The notes under the pieces were generated by a model. The model searched no databases. It saw only the letters and a list, made by a program, of their open reading frames with translations, and was not told where the DNA came from. DNA of 5,296 bases from assembly GCA_015490695.1 (NCBI GenBank), contig WFXK01000372.1:1-5296 (forward strand), read 5' to 3'. This stretch comes from Bacteroidota bacterium (GTDB lineage Bacteria; Bacteroidota; Bacteroidia; SpSt-205; S141-50). Positions 1-5,296 of the stretch are shown here, piece after piece (positions within the stretch are counted from its first letter, which is position 1; each line of letters starts with the position of its first letter). Both the position numbers and the translations under genes were made by a program.

Positions 1-357
1 CGTTTTTTGGGTTTCATTTATCGGAATCGTTTGTTTGAATTATTATTGTTAGCAACGCAAGCGCATAAGCCTGGAGCGGTTATTGCTATCACCTTACCCA
101 AGCAAGATTATGCTTTAACAAAAATTATTTCTATCGTGGAGGGGGAAGGTGCTAAGGTGCTCAGCTGTTTTTCTGAATACGACCCAGAAAGCGATAGCGC
201 TGTGCTGTTATTAAAATTAAACACTGAAGATGCAACCAGAATCCTTCAATCCTTAGAGCGTTTTGGTTATGAAGTTCGTTATTACGATGCCGATGCCCTC
301 CGTTCCTTTGACCTCAAAAAACGTATTGAAGCCCTTTTACTATATTTGAACGTCTAA
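1..357 (+). CDS. CBS-domain protein, C-terminal part (5' end outside window)
   Basis: The frame is open from the first base and gives 118 residues before TAA, so this is the 3' end of a longer gene. The piece resembles the C-terminal half of the CBS-domain proteins of about 220 residues common in Bacteroidota. In those, a CBS pair, which usually senses an adenine nucleotide, is followed by an ACT-like domain. Recognisable parts are PGAVIAITLP, a helix around DYALTKIISIVEGEGAKVLS, a strand AVLLLKLN, a second helix ending in LERFGYEV, and the tail RIEALLLYLNV. This alternation of strands and helices fits an ACT-like fold. The CBS pair itself lies upstream and is not seen. The protein is presumably cytoplasmic and regulatory, but its target is unknown. 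A TTG at position 7 is only a codon inside the gene. The next gene starts 12 bp downstream, which suggests co-transcription. The family call rests on remembered similarity. Confidence 0.75.
   Translation, partial: RFLGFIYRNRLFELLLLATQAHKPGAVIAITLPKQDYALTKIISIVEGEGAKVLSCFSEYDPESDSAVLLLKLNTEDATRILQSLERFGYEVRYYDADALRSFDLKKRIEALLLYLNV
341..348 (+). promoter_or_regulatory. possible internal -7 element (TATATTTG) before the M1 peptidase gene
   Basis: TATATTTG matches the Bacteroidota -7 consensus TAnnTTTG and lies 21 bp before the ATG at 370, inside the last codons of the CBS-domain gene. Initiation here would give a leader of roughly 15 nt. No TTTG lies at the usual 17-23 bp upstream; the nearest, at 307-310, is 30 bp away. 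The match is therefore half a promoter and may be chance in AT-rich DNA. Confidence 0.22.
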
Positions 358-369
358 AATAAAAACCCT

Positions 370-2682
370 ATGCGTTTCCTTCTCTTTTTCGGAGTCTTCA
401 CCTTTCTAAGTGCCCAGAGCATAGATGTCCTCCGTTATCGCATCCACCTTTACATCAATATTCCCAATCAATATCTGCAAGGCTACACGGAAGTCCATTT
501 CAAAGCGTTACAAAACAACCTCCAACAAGTAGACTTAATGCTATTAAAGCTTCAAGTAGATAGCATAAAAATGGGCAACAACCTGCTTCCTTATACGTAT
601 AACGATACGATTTTAACCATCATGCTTCCTTCGGTGATGAATAGTGGAGATAGCGCAGCGCTCTTTATTTATTACCAAGGCACACCGCAGCAAGATGCTT
701 CTTTTGGAGGGTTTTACTTTACTCCAGCTTATGCCTACAACATTGGTGTAGGGATGAGCGCAAACCCCCATAGCTTTGGTAGAGTCTGGTTCCCCTGCAT
801 AGATGACTTCAGAGATAGAGCCTTTTTTGAGTTCTTTATCACCACAGACAGCCCCGCAGTCGCCGTCTGTAATGGATTGCTACAACAAGTGCAAAACCTT
901 GGAAATGGAAAAACTTTATTTCATTGGAAACTCAATCAGCCTATTCCTCCTTATTTAGCCTCGGTAGCTGTAAGCCGTTATGTGGCTGTACAAGATACAT
1001 TCATCGGTATTCAAGATACTATTCCCGTCCGTCTCTATGCTTTAGCGTTTGATACGATAGATTTAAAAAATTCGTTTGTTAACCTTCCCAGTGCTTTTCA
1101 TGGTTTTGAAGCCCTTTTTGGACCTTATAGATGGGATAGAGTAGGCTATGTCGTTGTGCCTTTCAATGCTGGGGCTATGGAGCACGCAACCAACATCGCC
1201 TATCCGCAATTAGCCGTCAACGGACTAACTATTTACGAAACCTTAATGGCACATGAATTGTCTCATCACTGGTTTGGCAACCTTGTAAATTGCGCTTTTG
1301 CTTACGATATGTGGCTTAACGAAGGCTTTGCTACCTATTGTGAAGCGTTGTTTAAAGAAAACCTTTACGGTAAAGCCGCCTATACAGATTATATTCGAAA
1401 AATGCTGTCTTCAGTTTTGCGAACTACACACATTAAAGATGGAGGTTATTGGGCAATTAGTGGGGTACCTCATAGCCTTACTTACAGCTCTACAGTCTAT
1501 GAAAAAGGTGCTTGTGTCATCCATACCCTACGTGCCCGCCTCGGCGACTCTCTATTCTTCAACGGATTAAAAAACTACCTTAACCAATACGCCTTTCAAG
1601 CCGTTACAAGCGACAGCCTCAAACGTTTCTTACAAATCTTCTCAGGAGAAAACTTAGAAGACTTCTTCCGCTTCTGGGTCTATAGCCCAGGATTTTGCAC
1701 CTTCATATTAGACAGCACCTACTACGATTCTACTTTTCTATTTCTTAATTGTTCTTTCACCCAACGCTTAAAAGGCACAACACAATATTGTATGGATTTA
1801 CGTGTGCCTGTTTATACGTTACACAGCGATAAAACTTTACAAAAGCATTGGGTTTCTTTAGCGGGAGCCAATCCCAGTGTTACTTTTTCGTTAAGTACTG
1901 CCCCTATCGCCGTTTTTTATGACCCCTATCAAGAGGTAGCCGACGCGAAACTCACCCGTCTTTGGCAAATCACCCAAACAGGTAACCTATACGACGCAGA
2001 CTTACGTGCTCGGCTTACTGTGCAACAAATCAAAGACACCGCTTACGTGCAAGTCATCAACTACATGGTAGACCCTGCTATCACTTTAGCTGGCTATGAA
2101 CCTTCAAAAGAGCGTTTTTGGCGTATTCAAGGATGGCTCCCTGATAGCACCCACATCGCCCTACGACTATACTACAACGGCAACAAAAGCTATACCTCTG
2201 GCTATTGGGACACAGAACTCTTTGAAGCAAATCCTCAACTACCTGAAGATTCCTTAGTACTGCTTTATCGCCCTCATAGTGGCGCTCCTTGGACTGTGCT
2301 GAAAAATGCTCAATTAAACACCGCAGGAAATAACACCGATAGAGTCGGCTACTTTGACTTAGATACCTTACGCTTTGGCGACTACGCTATCGCCTTTAAA
2401 AAAAACACCACAAAAAAAGAAGACACCGAAAAAAGCACCATCCAACTCGTCCCTAATCCCACTAAAGGATGGATATACCTCATCGCTAAACCACCTATTC
2501 AAGATGCTGTGTTGAAAATCACCGATTTGCAAGGAAGAGTAGTAGCAAGGCTTCCTATCCACATGGGTAAAAAGAAAAAGGTTCGTATCCCCTTACCATC
2601 GCTTAGTCAAGGCTACTACCATTTCCAAATCCTTAAAGGAGAAGAGATTTTCTATCAAAACACCTTTTGGATTCTTCCATGA
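370..2682 (+). CDS. secreted M1-family zinc metallopeptidase (aminopeptidase-like) with T9SS type A sorting domain
   Basis: This 770-residue protein is a gluzincin of family M1 (aminopeptidase N type), expected to remove N-terminal residues from peptides outside the cell or at its surface. A short signal peptide (residues 1-15) ends in SA|QS. The N-terminal beta domain follows. The exopeptidase motif is GAMEH at 268-272, where the classical form is GAMEN. The zinc site is HELSH at 295-299 with the third ligand E318 in WLNEGFA, giving the M1 spacing HExxH-x18-E; E296 is the catalytic base. Y377 in VYEKG fits the catalytic tyrosine. A less conserved beta-rich region follows to about 675, then a lysine-rich linker (about 676-690), then a T9SS type A sorting domain (about 690-770) with LVPNPTKG at 693-700, DLQGRVV and SQGYYHFQI. 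That tail should direct export across the outer membrane and be removed or exchanged for surface anchoring. The ATG at 370 directly precedes the signal peptide. The last codon and stop overlap the start of thiL. The substrate is unknown. Confidence 0.92.
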   Translation: MRFLLFFGVFTFLSAQSIDVLRYRIHLYINIPNQYLQGYTEVHFKALQNNLQQVDLMLLKLQVDSIKMGNNLLPYTYNDTILTIMLPSVMNSGDSAALFIYYQGTPQQDASFGGFYFTPAYAYNIGVGMSANPHSFGRVWFPCIDDFRDRAFFEFFITTDSPAVAVCNGLLQQVQNLGNGKTLFHWKLNQPIPPYLASVAVSRYVAVQDTFIGIQDTIPVRLYALAFDTIDLKNSFVNLPSAFHGFEALFGPYRWDRVGYVVVPFNAGAMEHATNIAYPQLAVNGLTIYETLMAHELSHHWFGNLVNCAFAYDMWLNEGFATYCEALFKENLYGKAAYTDYIRKMLSSVLRTTHIKDGGYWAISGVPHSLTYSSTVYEKGACVIHTLRARLGDSLFFNGLKNYLNQYAFQAVTSDSLKRFLQIFSGENLEDFFRFWVYSPGFCTFILDSTYYDSTFLFLNCSFTQRLKGTTQYCMDLRVPVYTLHSDKTLQKHWVSLAGANPSVTFSLSTAPIAVFYDPYQEVADAKLTRLWQITQTGNLYDADLRARLTVQQIKDTAYVQVINYMVDPAITLAGYEPSKERFWRIQGWLPDSTHIALRLYYNGNKSYTSGYWDTELFEANPQLPEDSLVLLYRPHSGAPWTVLKNAQLNTAGNNTDRVGYFDLDTLRFGDYAIAFKKNTTKKEDTEKSTIQLVPNPTKGWIYLIAKPPIQDAVLKITDLQGRVVARLPIHMGKKKKVRIPLPSLSQGYYHFQILKGEEIFYQNTFWILP

Positions 2683-3689
2683 GTGAATTTGAACTCATAG
2701 CCCATTTAACCAAAGACTTTCCTTCGTTTTGTAAAGAAGTGGTCGTAGGCGTTGGCGATGATTGTGCCGTATTAAACTGGAATGAACAATACTATTTGCT
2801 CATCACCACAGACATGTTAGTAGAAGGCATCCACTTTGACCCCATTTATACTCCTTTGCAACACTTAGGCTGGAAAAGCGTTGTTGTTAATCTAAGTGAC
2901 ATTTATGCAATGAACGGCAGACCCTTAGCCATCACCGTCAGCATTGCTTTTAGCAATCGCTATAACGAAGAGATGCTTTCTTTGTTGTATCGGGGTATTC
3001 GTGCTGCTTGTAAAAACTACCGTGTAGATTTGATTGGTGGAGATACTACTACAGCGTTAAAAGGATTAAGCATTAGTGTAACAGCTATTGGCATTGTAGA
3101 GAAAGAGCGCTTAACCCTTCGCAAAGGAGCCAAACCCAATGACTTAATCTGTGTTTCGGGCGACTTAGGTGCTGCCTACGCAGGATTACAAATCTTAGAA
3201 AGAGAAAAAGCCGTTTTCTTACAAAACCCAGAAATGCAGCCCGACCTTGCCAGCTACGAATACGTTGTAGGACGCCAATTAAAACCTTCTGCCCGAAGAG
3301 ACATCATGGAATACTTTTTATTAAACGACATCGTTCCTTCCGCTATGATAGACATCAGCGACGGCTTAGCCAATGAAATCCATCATATTTGTAAACAAAG
3401 TCAATGTGGTGCTGTCATAGACTTAAATCGTCTTCCTATTGACCACGAAACGATTTTAGTTGCCGAACGCTTTGAAGTCCCCTATACTACTTATGCCCTT
3501 TACGGTGGTGAAGACTACGAACTACTTTTTACCCTCCATCCCCGCTACTACGACATCATTAAAACCGATAAAGACTTTATTCATGTGATTGGCTACATCA
3601 CCGATGAACCCCAGCAAGTCTACATCAAAGACCTCAACGGCAATAAAGTTGAACTACAACCTATGGGCTGGGACCACTTAAAACGATAA
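2679..3689 (+). CDS. thiL: thiamine-monophosphate kinase ThiL
   Basis: ThiL (EC 2.7.4.16) phosphorylates thiamine monophosphate with ATP to thiamine diphosphate, the last step of cofactor synthesis, in the cytoplasm. The 336-residue length is normal for the family. Family motifs occur in order: GVGDDCAV (24-31), TTDMLVEGIHF (43-53), LGWKSVVVNLSDIYAM (63-78), IGGDTT (119-124), VSGDLGAA in the middle of the protein, MIDISDGLANE (223-233) and YGGEDYELLF (275-284). The acidic residues of GDD, TD, NLSD, GGD, DISD and GGED are the expected Mg2+ and nucleotide ligands of the PurM-like fold, and all are present, so the enzyme should be active. NLSDIYAMN in place of NLSDIAAMG fits a Bacteroidota origin. 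I chose the ATG at 2679 over an in-frame TTG at 2667 because it forms an ATGA overlap with the peptidase stop, the usual sign of translational coupling, and adds no unneeded residues. No other thi genes are in the window, and no TPP riboswitch is visible before this operon segment. Confidence 0.95.
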   Translation: MSEFELIAHLTKDFPSFCKEVVVGVGDDCAVLNWNEQYYLLITTDMLVEGIHFDPIYTPLQHLGWKSVVVNLSDIYAMNGRPLAITVSIAFSNRYNEEMLSLLYRGIRAACKNYRVDLIGGDTTTALKGLSISVTAIGIVEKERLTLRKGAKPNDLICVSGDLGAAYAGLQILEREKAVFLQNPEMQPDLASYEYVVGRQLKPSARRDIMEYFLLNDIVPSAMIDISDGLANEIHHICKQSQCGAVIDLNRLPIDHETILVAERFEVPYTTYALYGGEDYELLFTLHPRYYDIIKTDKDFIHVIGYITDEPQQVYIKDLNGNKVELQPMGWDHLKR

Positions 3690-3691
3690 AA

Positions 3692-4792
3692 CTATTCTAC
3701 TAAAAACCGCTTTATTACTATTTGACGTCCTTTTTGTAGAACTAAAAAGTAAATTCCCGGAGGTAAATCCACATTATAACGGCTCTTAGGATAATGGATT
3801 TTCCATTGTGCAATGGCTTTTCCTACTAAGTTATAAAGTCGTGCATAGTATCCTTGCGCATTCCAAACAATGAGGTTACCGCGGCGATAAAAAACTTGAA
3901 TAGGGTGGTCAATAGCGTCTTGAGCGCTGCTATTTAAGTTCAAATATTCATAAAAAGCGCCGAAGGAGCGATTGCCTCGTAGCGTATCGGTTTGTCCTGG
4001 TGTTAATAAAGTCGTTATAGAAACCCCTCGCTCTATTTGATATTCAAACACCACTCCCACATCTTTGGCAAACCAATAATACTGGGTTAAAGTATCCCAT
4101 AGGAAGTAAGGCATATCCCACTGGTTATTAGCAGCATCCCAAGCAAAGGCAGTGTCTACTATATAAGTATCCATTCTAAGACGAACGACTTCAGGATAAG
4201 TATAGCCATAAAAATACATGCTACCATAGGCATCTATGGTGATAGAGCGGTTCATGTGCCGAATGATAAAGCTATCTTCAGGCGCTGTTCCAATATGTAA
4301 TCGCATAGTAATGGTAGGAAACTGCCGAATAGCTCCATAGGAGAGATTACTTACCCAGAAAGTATCGGGTCGGTCATACTGCACCGCTTGCGCTTCAAAA
4401 TAGAGCCCTTGTACCCAGAGTCTAAAATCAGCAGGATATTGCCAAAAACCTTGATAAACTAAAGCATTGCTATCCATGATGCCAAACAGGTTTTGCGGAA
4501 TATTAAAGATTCCTAAGAGCAAAAAGCCTTTTTGAGCGAAGTTGCTTTGTGGGAAACTATCATAACCCTCCCACCCTTGTGGCGTTAACCACCCAAGCGT
4601 ATCATTGCTTGCTTGAAAATTTCTGGAAGTTAAATCCCAAACTTGATTAGGGCCCGGTTGCAAAGGGAAGTTGGCAGTATCTATTAAAGTATGATAGCGA
4701 TATTGTAAGCCTATCTTAGGCAATTCGCTGGCTGTTAAGGCTGTCATCTGCGCACAAACAACACCACATAAGAAAAACAGTCCTTTACGCAT
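3692..4792 (-). CDS. secreted protein of unknown function with T9SS-type C-terminal tail
   Basis: I do not recognise a functional family. The 366-residue protein begins with a signal peptide (MRKG, then a hydrophobic stretch to about residue 13), with possible cleavage at CA|Q (14/15) or LTA|S (21/22). The body is rich in aromatic residues and short beta-type stretches and has no visible catalytic motif. Two stretches recall other uncharacterised secreted Bacteroidota proteins: GPNQVWDLT near the N-terminus and IDAYGSM (186-192) followed by YPEVVRLRMDTYIVDT. The last 70 or so residues (about 298-366) look like a type A T9SS sorting domain, with LYNLVGKAIAQW, a VDLPPGIYFLVL turn-strand and a basic KRFLVE end. 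It should be exported across the outer membrane. The start at 4792 (ATG) is preferred over the upstream in-frame ATG at 4870. The longer form would bury the signal peptide behind 26 residues, and the likely promoter lies between the two. Its stop is 2 bp from the thiL stop on the other strand. Confidence 0.8.
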   Translation of the reverse strand: MRKGLFFLCGVVCAQMTALTASELPKIGLQYRYHTLIDTANFPLQPGPNQVWDLTSRNFQASNDTLGWLTPQGWEGYDSFPQSNFAQKGFLLLGIFNIPQNLFGIMDSNALVYQGFWQYPADFRLWVQGLYFEAQAVQYDRPDTFWVSNLSYGAIRQFPTITMRLHIGTAPEDSFIIRHMNRSITIDAYGSMYFYGYTYPEVVRLRMDTYIVDTAFAWDAANNQWDMPYFLWDTLTQYYWFAKDVGVVFEYQIERGVSITTLLTPGQTDTLRGNRSFGAFYEYLNLNSSAQDAIDHPIQVFYRRGNLIVWNAQGYYARLYNLVGKAIAQWKIHYPKSRYNVDLPPGIYFLVLQKGRQIVIKRFLVE

Positions 4793-4815
4793 TGCCTTCA
4801 AAGAATACTTGAGAG

Positions 4816-4848
4816 CAAAAGTAGAAAATTCATATTTATTTAGCCAAA
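4816..4848 (-). promoter_or_regulatory. Bacteroidota-type promoter for the minus-strand T9SS cargo gene
   Basis: Read on the minus strand, TTTG (4848-4845) is followed by a 21-bp spacer and TACTTTTG (4823-4816). This matches the Bacteroidota sigma-A pattern TTTG / TAnnTTTG within the usual spacing of about 17-23 bp. Transcription would start about 5-8 nt further on, near 4808-4811. That leaves a leader of some 16-20 nt before the ATG at 4792, and the leader holds at most a weak AAGG before the start. The -33 TTTG overlaps an AAACT motif of the cluster described separately. This is a sequence match only; the start has not been mapped. Confidence 0.55.
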
Positions 4849-4905
4849 CTATAACACAGGATACGTTCAAGAAACTTTAACAAACTTTTATAGTTTCTAT
4901 AGTTT
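4846..4905. repeat. cluster of AAACT / AGTTT motifs in the divergent promoter region
   Basis: AAACT occurs at 4846-4850, 4872-4876 and 4882-4886, and its complement AGTTT at 4892-4896 and 4901-4905, so the last four lie 9-10 bp apart. The longer word TATAGTTT is present on the plus strand at 4889-4896 and 4898-4905, and on the minus strand opposite 4846-4853. AGAAACT (4870-4876) and AGTTTCT (4892-4898) form a perfect 7-bp inverted repeat with a 15-bp gap. The cluster covers both candidate promoters, so it could be an operator; chance in AT-rich DNA is the alternative. Confidence 0.4.
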
Positions 4906-4907
4906 TG
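4876..4907 (+). promoter_or_regulatory. candidate promoter for the Sel1-repeat gene
   Basis: TAGTTTTG at 4900-4907 fits the Bacteroidota -7 consensus TAnnTTTG exactly. TTTA at 4876-4879, 20 bp before it, matches three of four positions of the -33 TTTG. A start near 4912-4915 would give a long leader of over 100 nt to the ATG at 5039, containing both tandem repeats. No typical Shine-Dalgarno sequence precedes either ATG. The evidence is weaker than for the divergent promoter. Confidence 0.35.
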
Positions 4908-4945
4908 TCTTTCAAAAAGAAATAAGTAGGTATTACAGCTTCCTT

Positions 4946-4973
4946 GATGTAAGATTAAGGATGTAAGGTTAAG
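4946..4973. repeat. 14-bp tandem repeat, two copies
   Basis: GATGTAAGATTAAG (4946-4959) is followed directly by GATGTAAGGTTAAG (4960-4973), identical at 13 of 14 positions. It lies in non-coding DNA between the divergent genes, in the presumed leader of the Sel1-repeat gene. There is no third copy on either side. It looks like a local duplication with one later substitution. Confidence 0.8.
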
Positions 4974-4991
4974 CAATTTTCTCATTACTAC

Positions 4992-5045
4992 ACGGGTTTA
5001 ATTGTAGAATTATGAAAAACGGGTTTAATCGTAGAATTATGAAAA
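4992..5045. repeat. 27-bp tandem duplication spanning a start codon, two copies
   Basis: Bases 4992-5018 and 5019-5045 are identical at 26 of 27 positions; the only difference is T at 5003 against C at 5030. Each copy begins ACGGGTTTAAT and ends GAATTATGAAAA, so each carries an ATG (5012 and 5039). The unit is nine codons long, so both ATGs share a frame. The second ATG is followed directly by the signal peptide, and the first would add nine residues (MKNGFNRRI). Confidence 0.9.
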
Positions 5046-5296
5046 GGATAAGATTCCCAATAATGTTATTATTGGTAATAGGTGGTTTTAGAGCAGTCTA
5101 TGCAGGAATTAGAGGTATTAGCAGAGCGCGGAGATGCCCAAGCCCAATTTCCATTAGGATGGTGTTATTATACAGGAGAAGATATAGCACAAGATTACCA
5201 GCAAGCCTTCTATTGGTTCAAAAAAAGTGCAGAACAAGGCTATGCAAAAGCATAATTTAACCTCGGATTGATGTATTGCTCGGAAAAATATAGAGA
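5039..5296 (+). pseudogene. damaged gene for a secreted Sel1-repeat protein (continues past window)
   Basis: From ATG 5039 the frame encodes a good signal peptide: MKRIRF, a hydrophobic core PIMLLLVIGG, then a VYA cleavage motif ending at 5104. After this the same frame gives low-quality arginine-rich sequence to a stop at 5258-5260. The frame one base on, from 5100, instead encodes a convincing Sel1 (TPR-like) repeat: LAERGDAQAQFPLGWCYY, then TGEDIAQDYQQAFYWFKKSA, then EQGYAKA. It reaches TAA at 5253-5255, and after that stop the same frame reads FNLGLMYC, the start of the next repeat. Family repeats have AQFNLG here, so the TAA probably replaced CAA. A 2-base loss or 1-base gain near 5099-5105 would explain the frame change; an intact form would read VYA|QELEV, with the same A|Q cleavage type as the peptidase at 370. 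Sel1 proteins usually mediate protein-protein contacts. A sequencing error could explain one lesion but less easily both. The 27-bp duplication gives an alternative ATG at 5012. Confidence 0.7.

Noticed and set aside
1298..1570. 90-codon plus-strand open frame inside the peptidase gene
   Set aside because: It lies wholly inside the conserved zinc-site region of the M1 gene in another frame, and its product has no recognisable features.
2368..2562. 64-codon minus-strand open frame opposite the peptidase tail
   Set aside because: It is antisense to the linker and sorting domain; its phenylalanine-rich stretch is just the complement of the poly-A runs.
2667..2681. TTG at 2667 as the thiL start
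   Set aside because: It would add only LDSS before the ATG at 2679, which has the better codon and the ATGA overlap.
2679..3689. TPP riboswitch control of thiL
   Set aside because: thiL starts inside the preceding gene, so no leader exists there, and the 12 bp before 370 cannot hold one.
5081..5105. Programmed +1 frameshift joining the signal peptide to the Sel1 repeat
   Set aside because: I see no recognised slippery or stimulatory signal at the junction, and the nonsense codon downstream argues for decay.
5100..5255. A free-standing 51-residue Sel1 mini-protein from ATG 5100
   Set aside because: It has no signal peptide and no ribosome binding site, and repeat homology continues beyond its stop, so a broken longer gene explains it better.
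5012..5260. An intact 82-residue protein from ATG 5012
   Set aside because: Only the signal peptide part looks like protein. After about 5104 the frame is arginine-rich nonsense while another frame encodes a clear Sel1 repeat.

Overview
The window looks like chromosomal DNA from a member of the Bacteroidota. Two secreted proteins end in type A sorting domains of the type IX secretion system (T9SS). The ThiL homologue carries NLSDIYAMN, a form I associate with Bacteroidota. The best promoter follows the TTTG / TAnnTTTG pattern of that phylum, and the genes lack strong Shine-Dalgarno sequences. The DNA is moderately AT-rich. I cannot name a genus.

Left part, plus strand (1-3689): three closely packed genes, probably one transcription unit. 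They are the 3' end of a CBS-domain protein of the kind widespread in Bacteroidota (1-357), a 770-residue secreted M1-family metallopeptidase with a T9SS sorting tail (370-2682), and thiamine-monophosphate kinase thiL (2679-3689). The thiL start overlaps the peptidase stop in an ATGA. I see no metabolic link between the peptidase and thiamine diphosphate synthesis, so the arrangement looks like simple co-transcription.

Middle, minus strand (3692-4792): one gene for a secreted protein of unknown function with a signal peptide and a T9SS-type tail. Its stop lies 2 bp from the end of thiL, so the two converge. The open frame extends to 4870, but a good promoter lies inside that extension and a signal peptide begins at 4792, so 4792 is the likely start.

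Right part (4793-5296): a divergent intergenic region rich in short repeats, namely a cluster of AAACT/AGTTT motifs, a 14-bp tandem repeat and a 27-bp tandem duplication that doubles a start codon. It leads into a damaged Sel1-repeat gene. That gene has a good signal peptide in one frame, a clear Sel1 repeat in another, and an in-frame TAA where the family would have a glutamine codon. It runs off the window.

Nothing here amounts to a new multi-gene system. The points most worth a second look are the decaying Sel1 gene with its duplicated start region and the start correction of the minus-strand gene.
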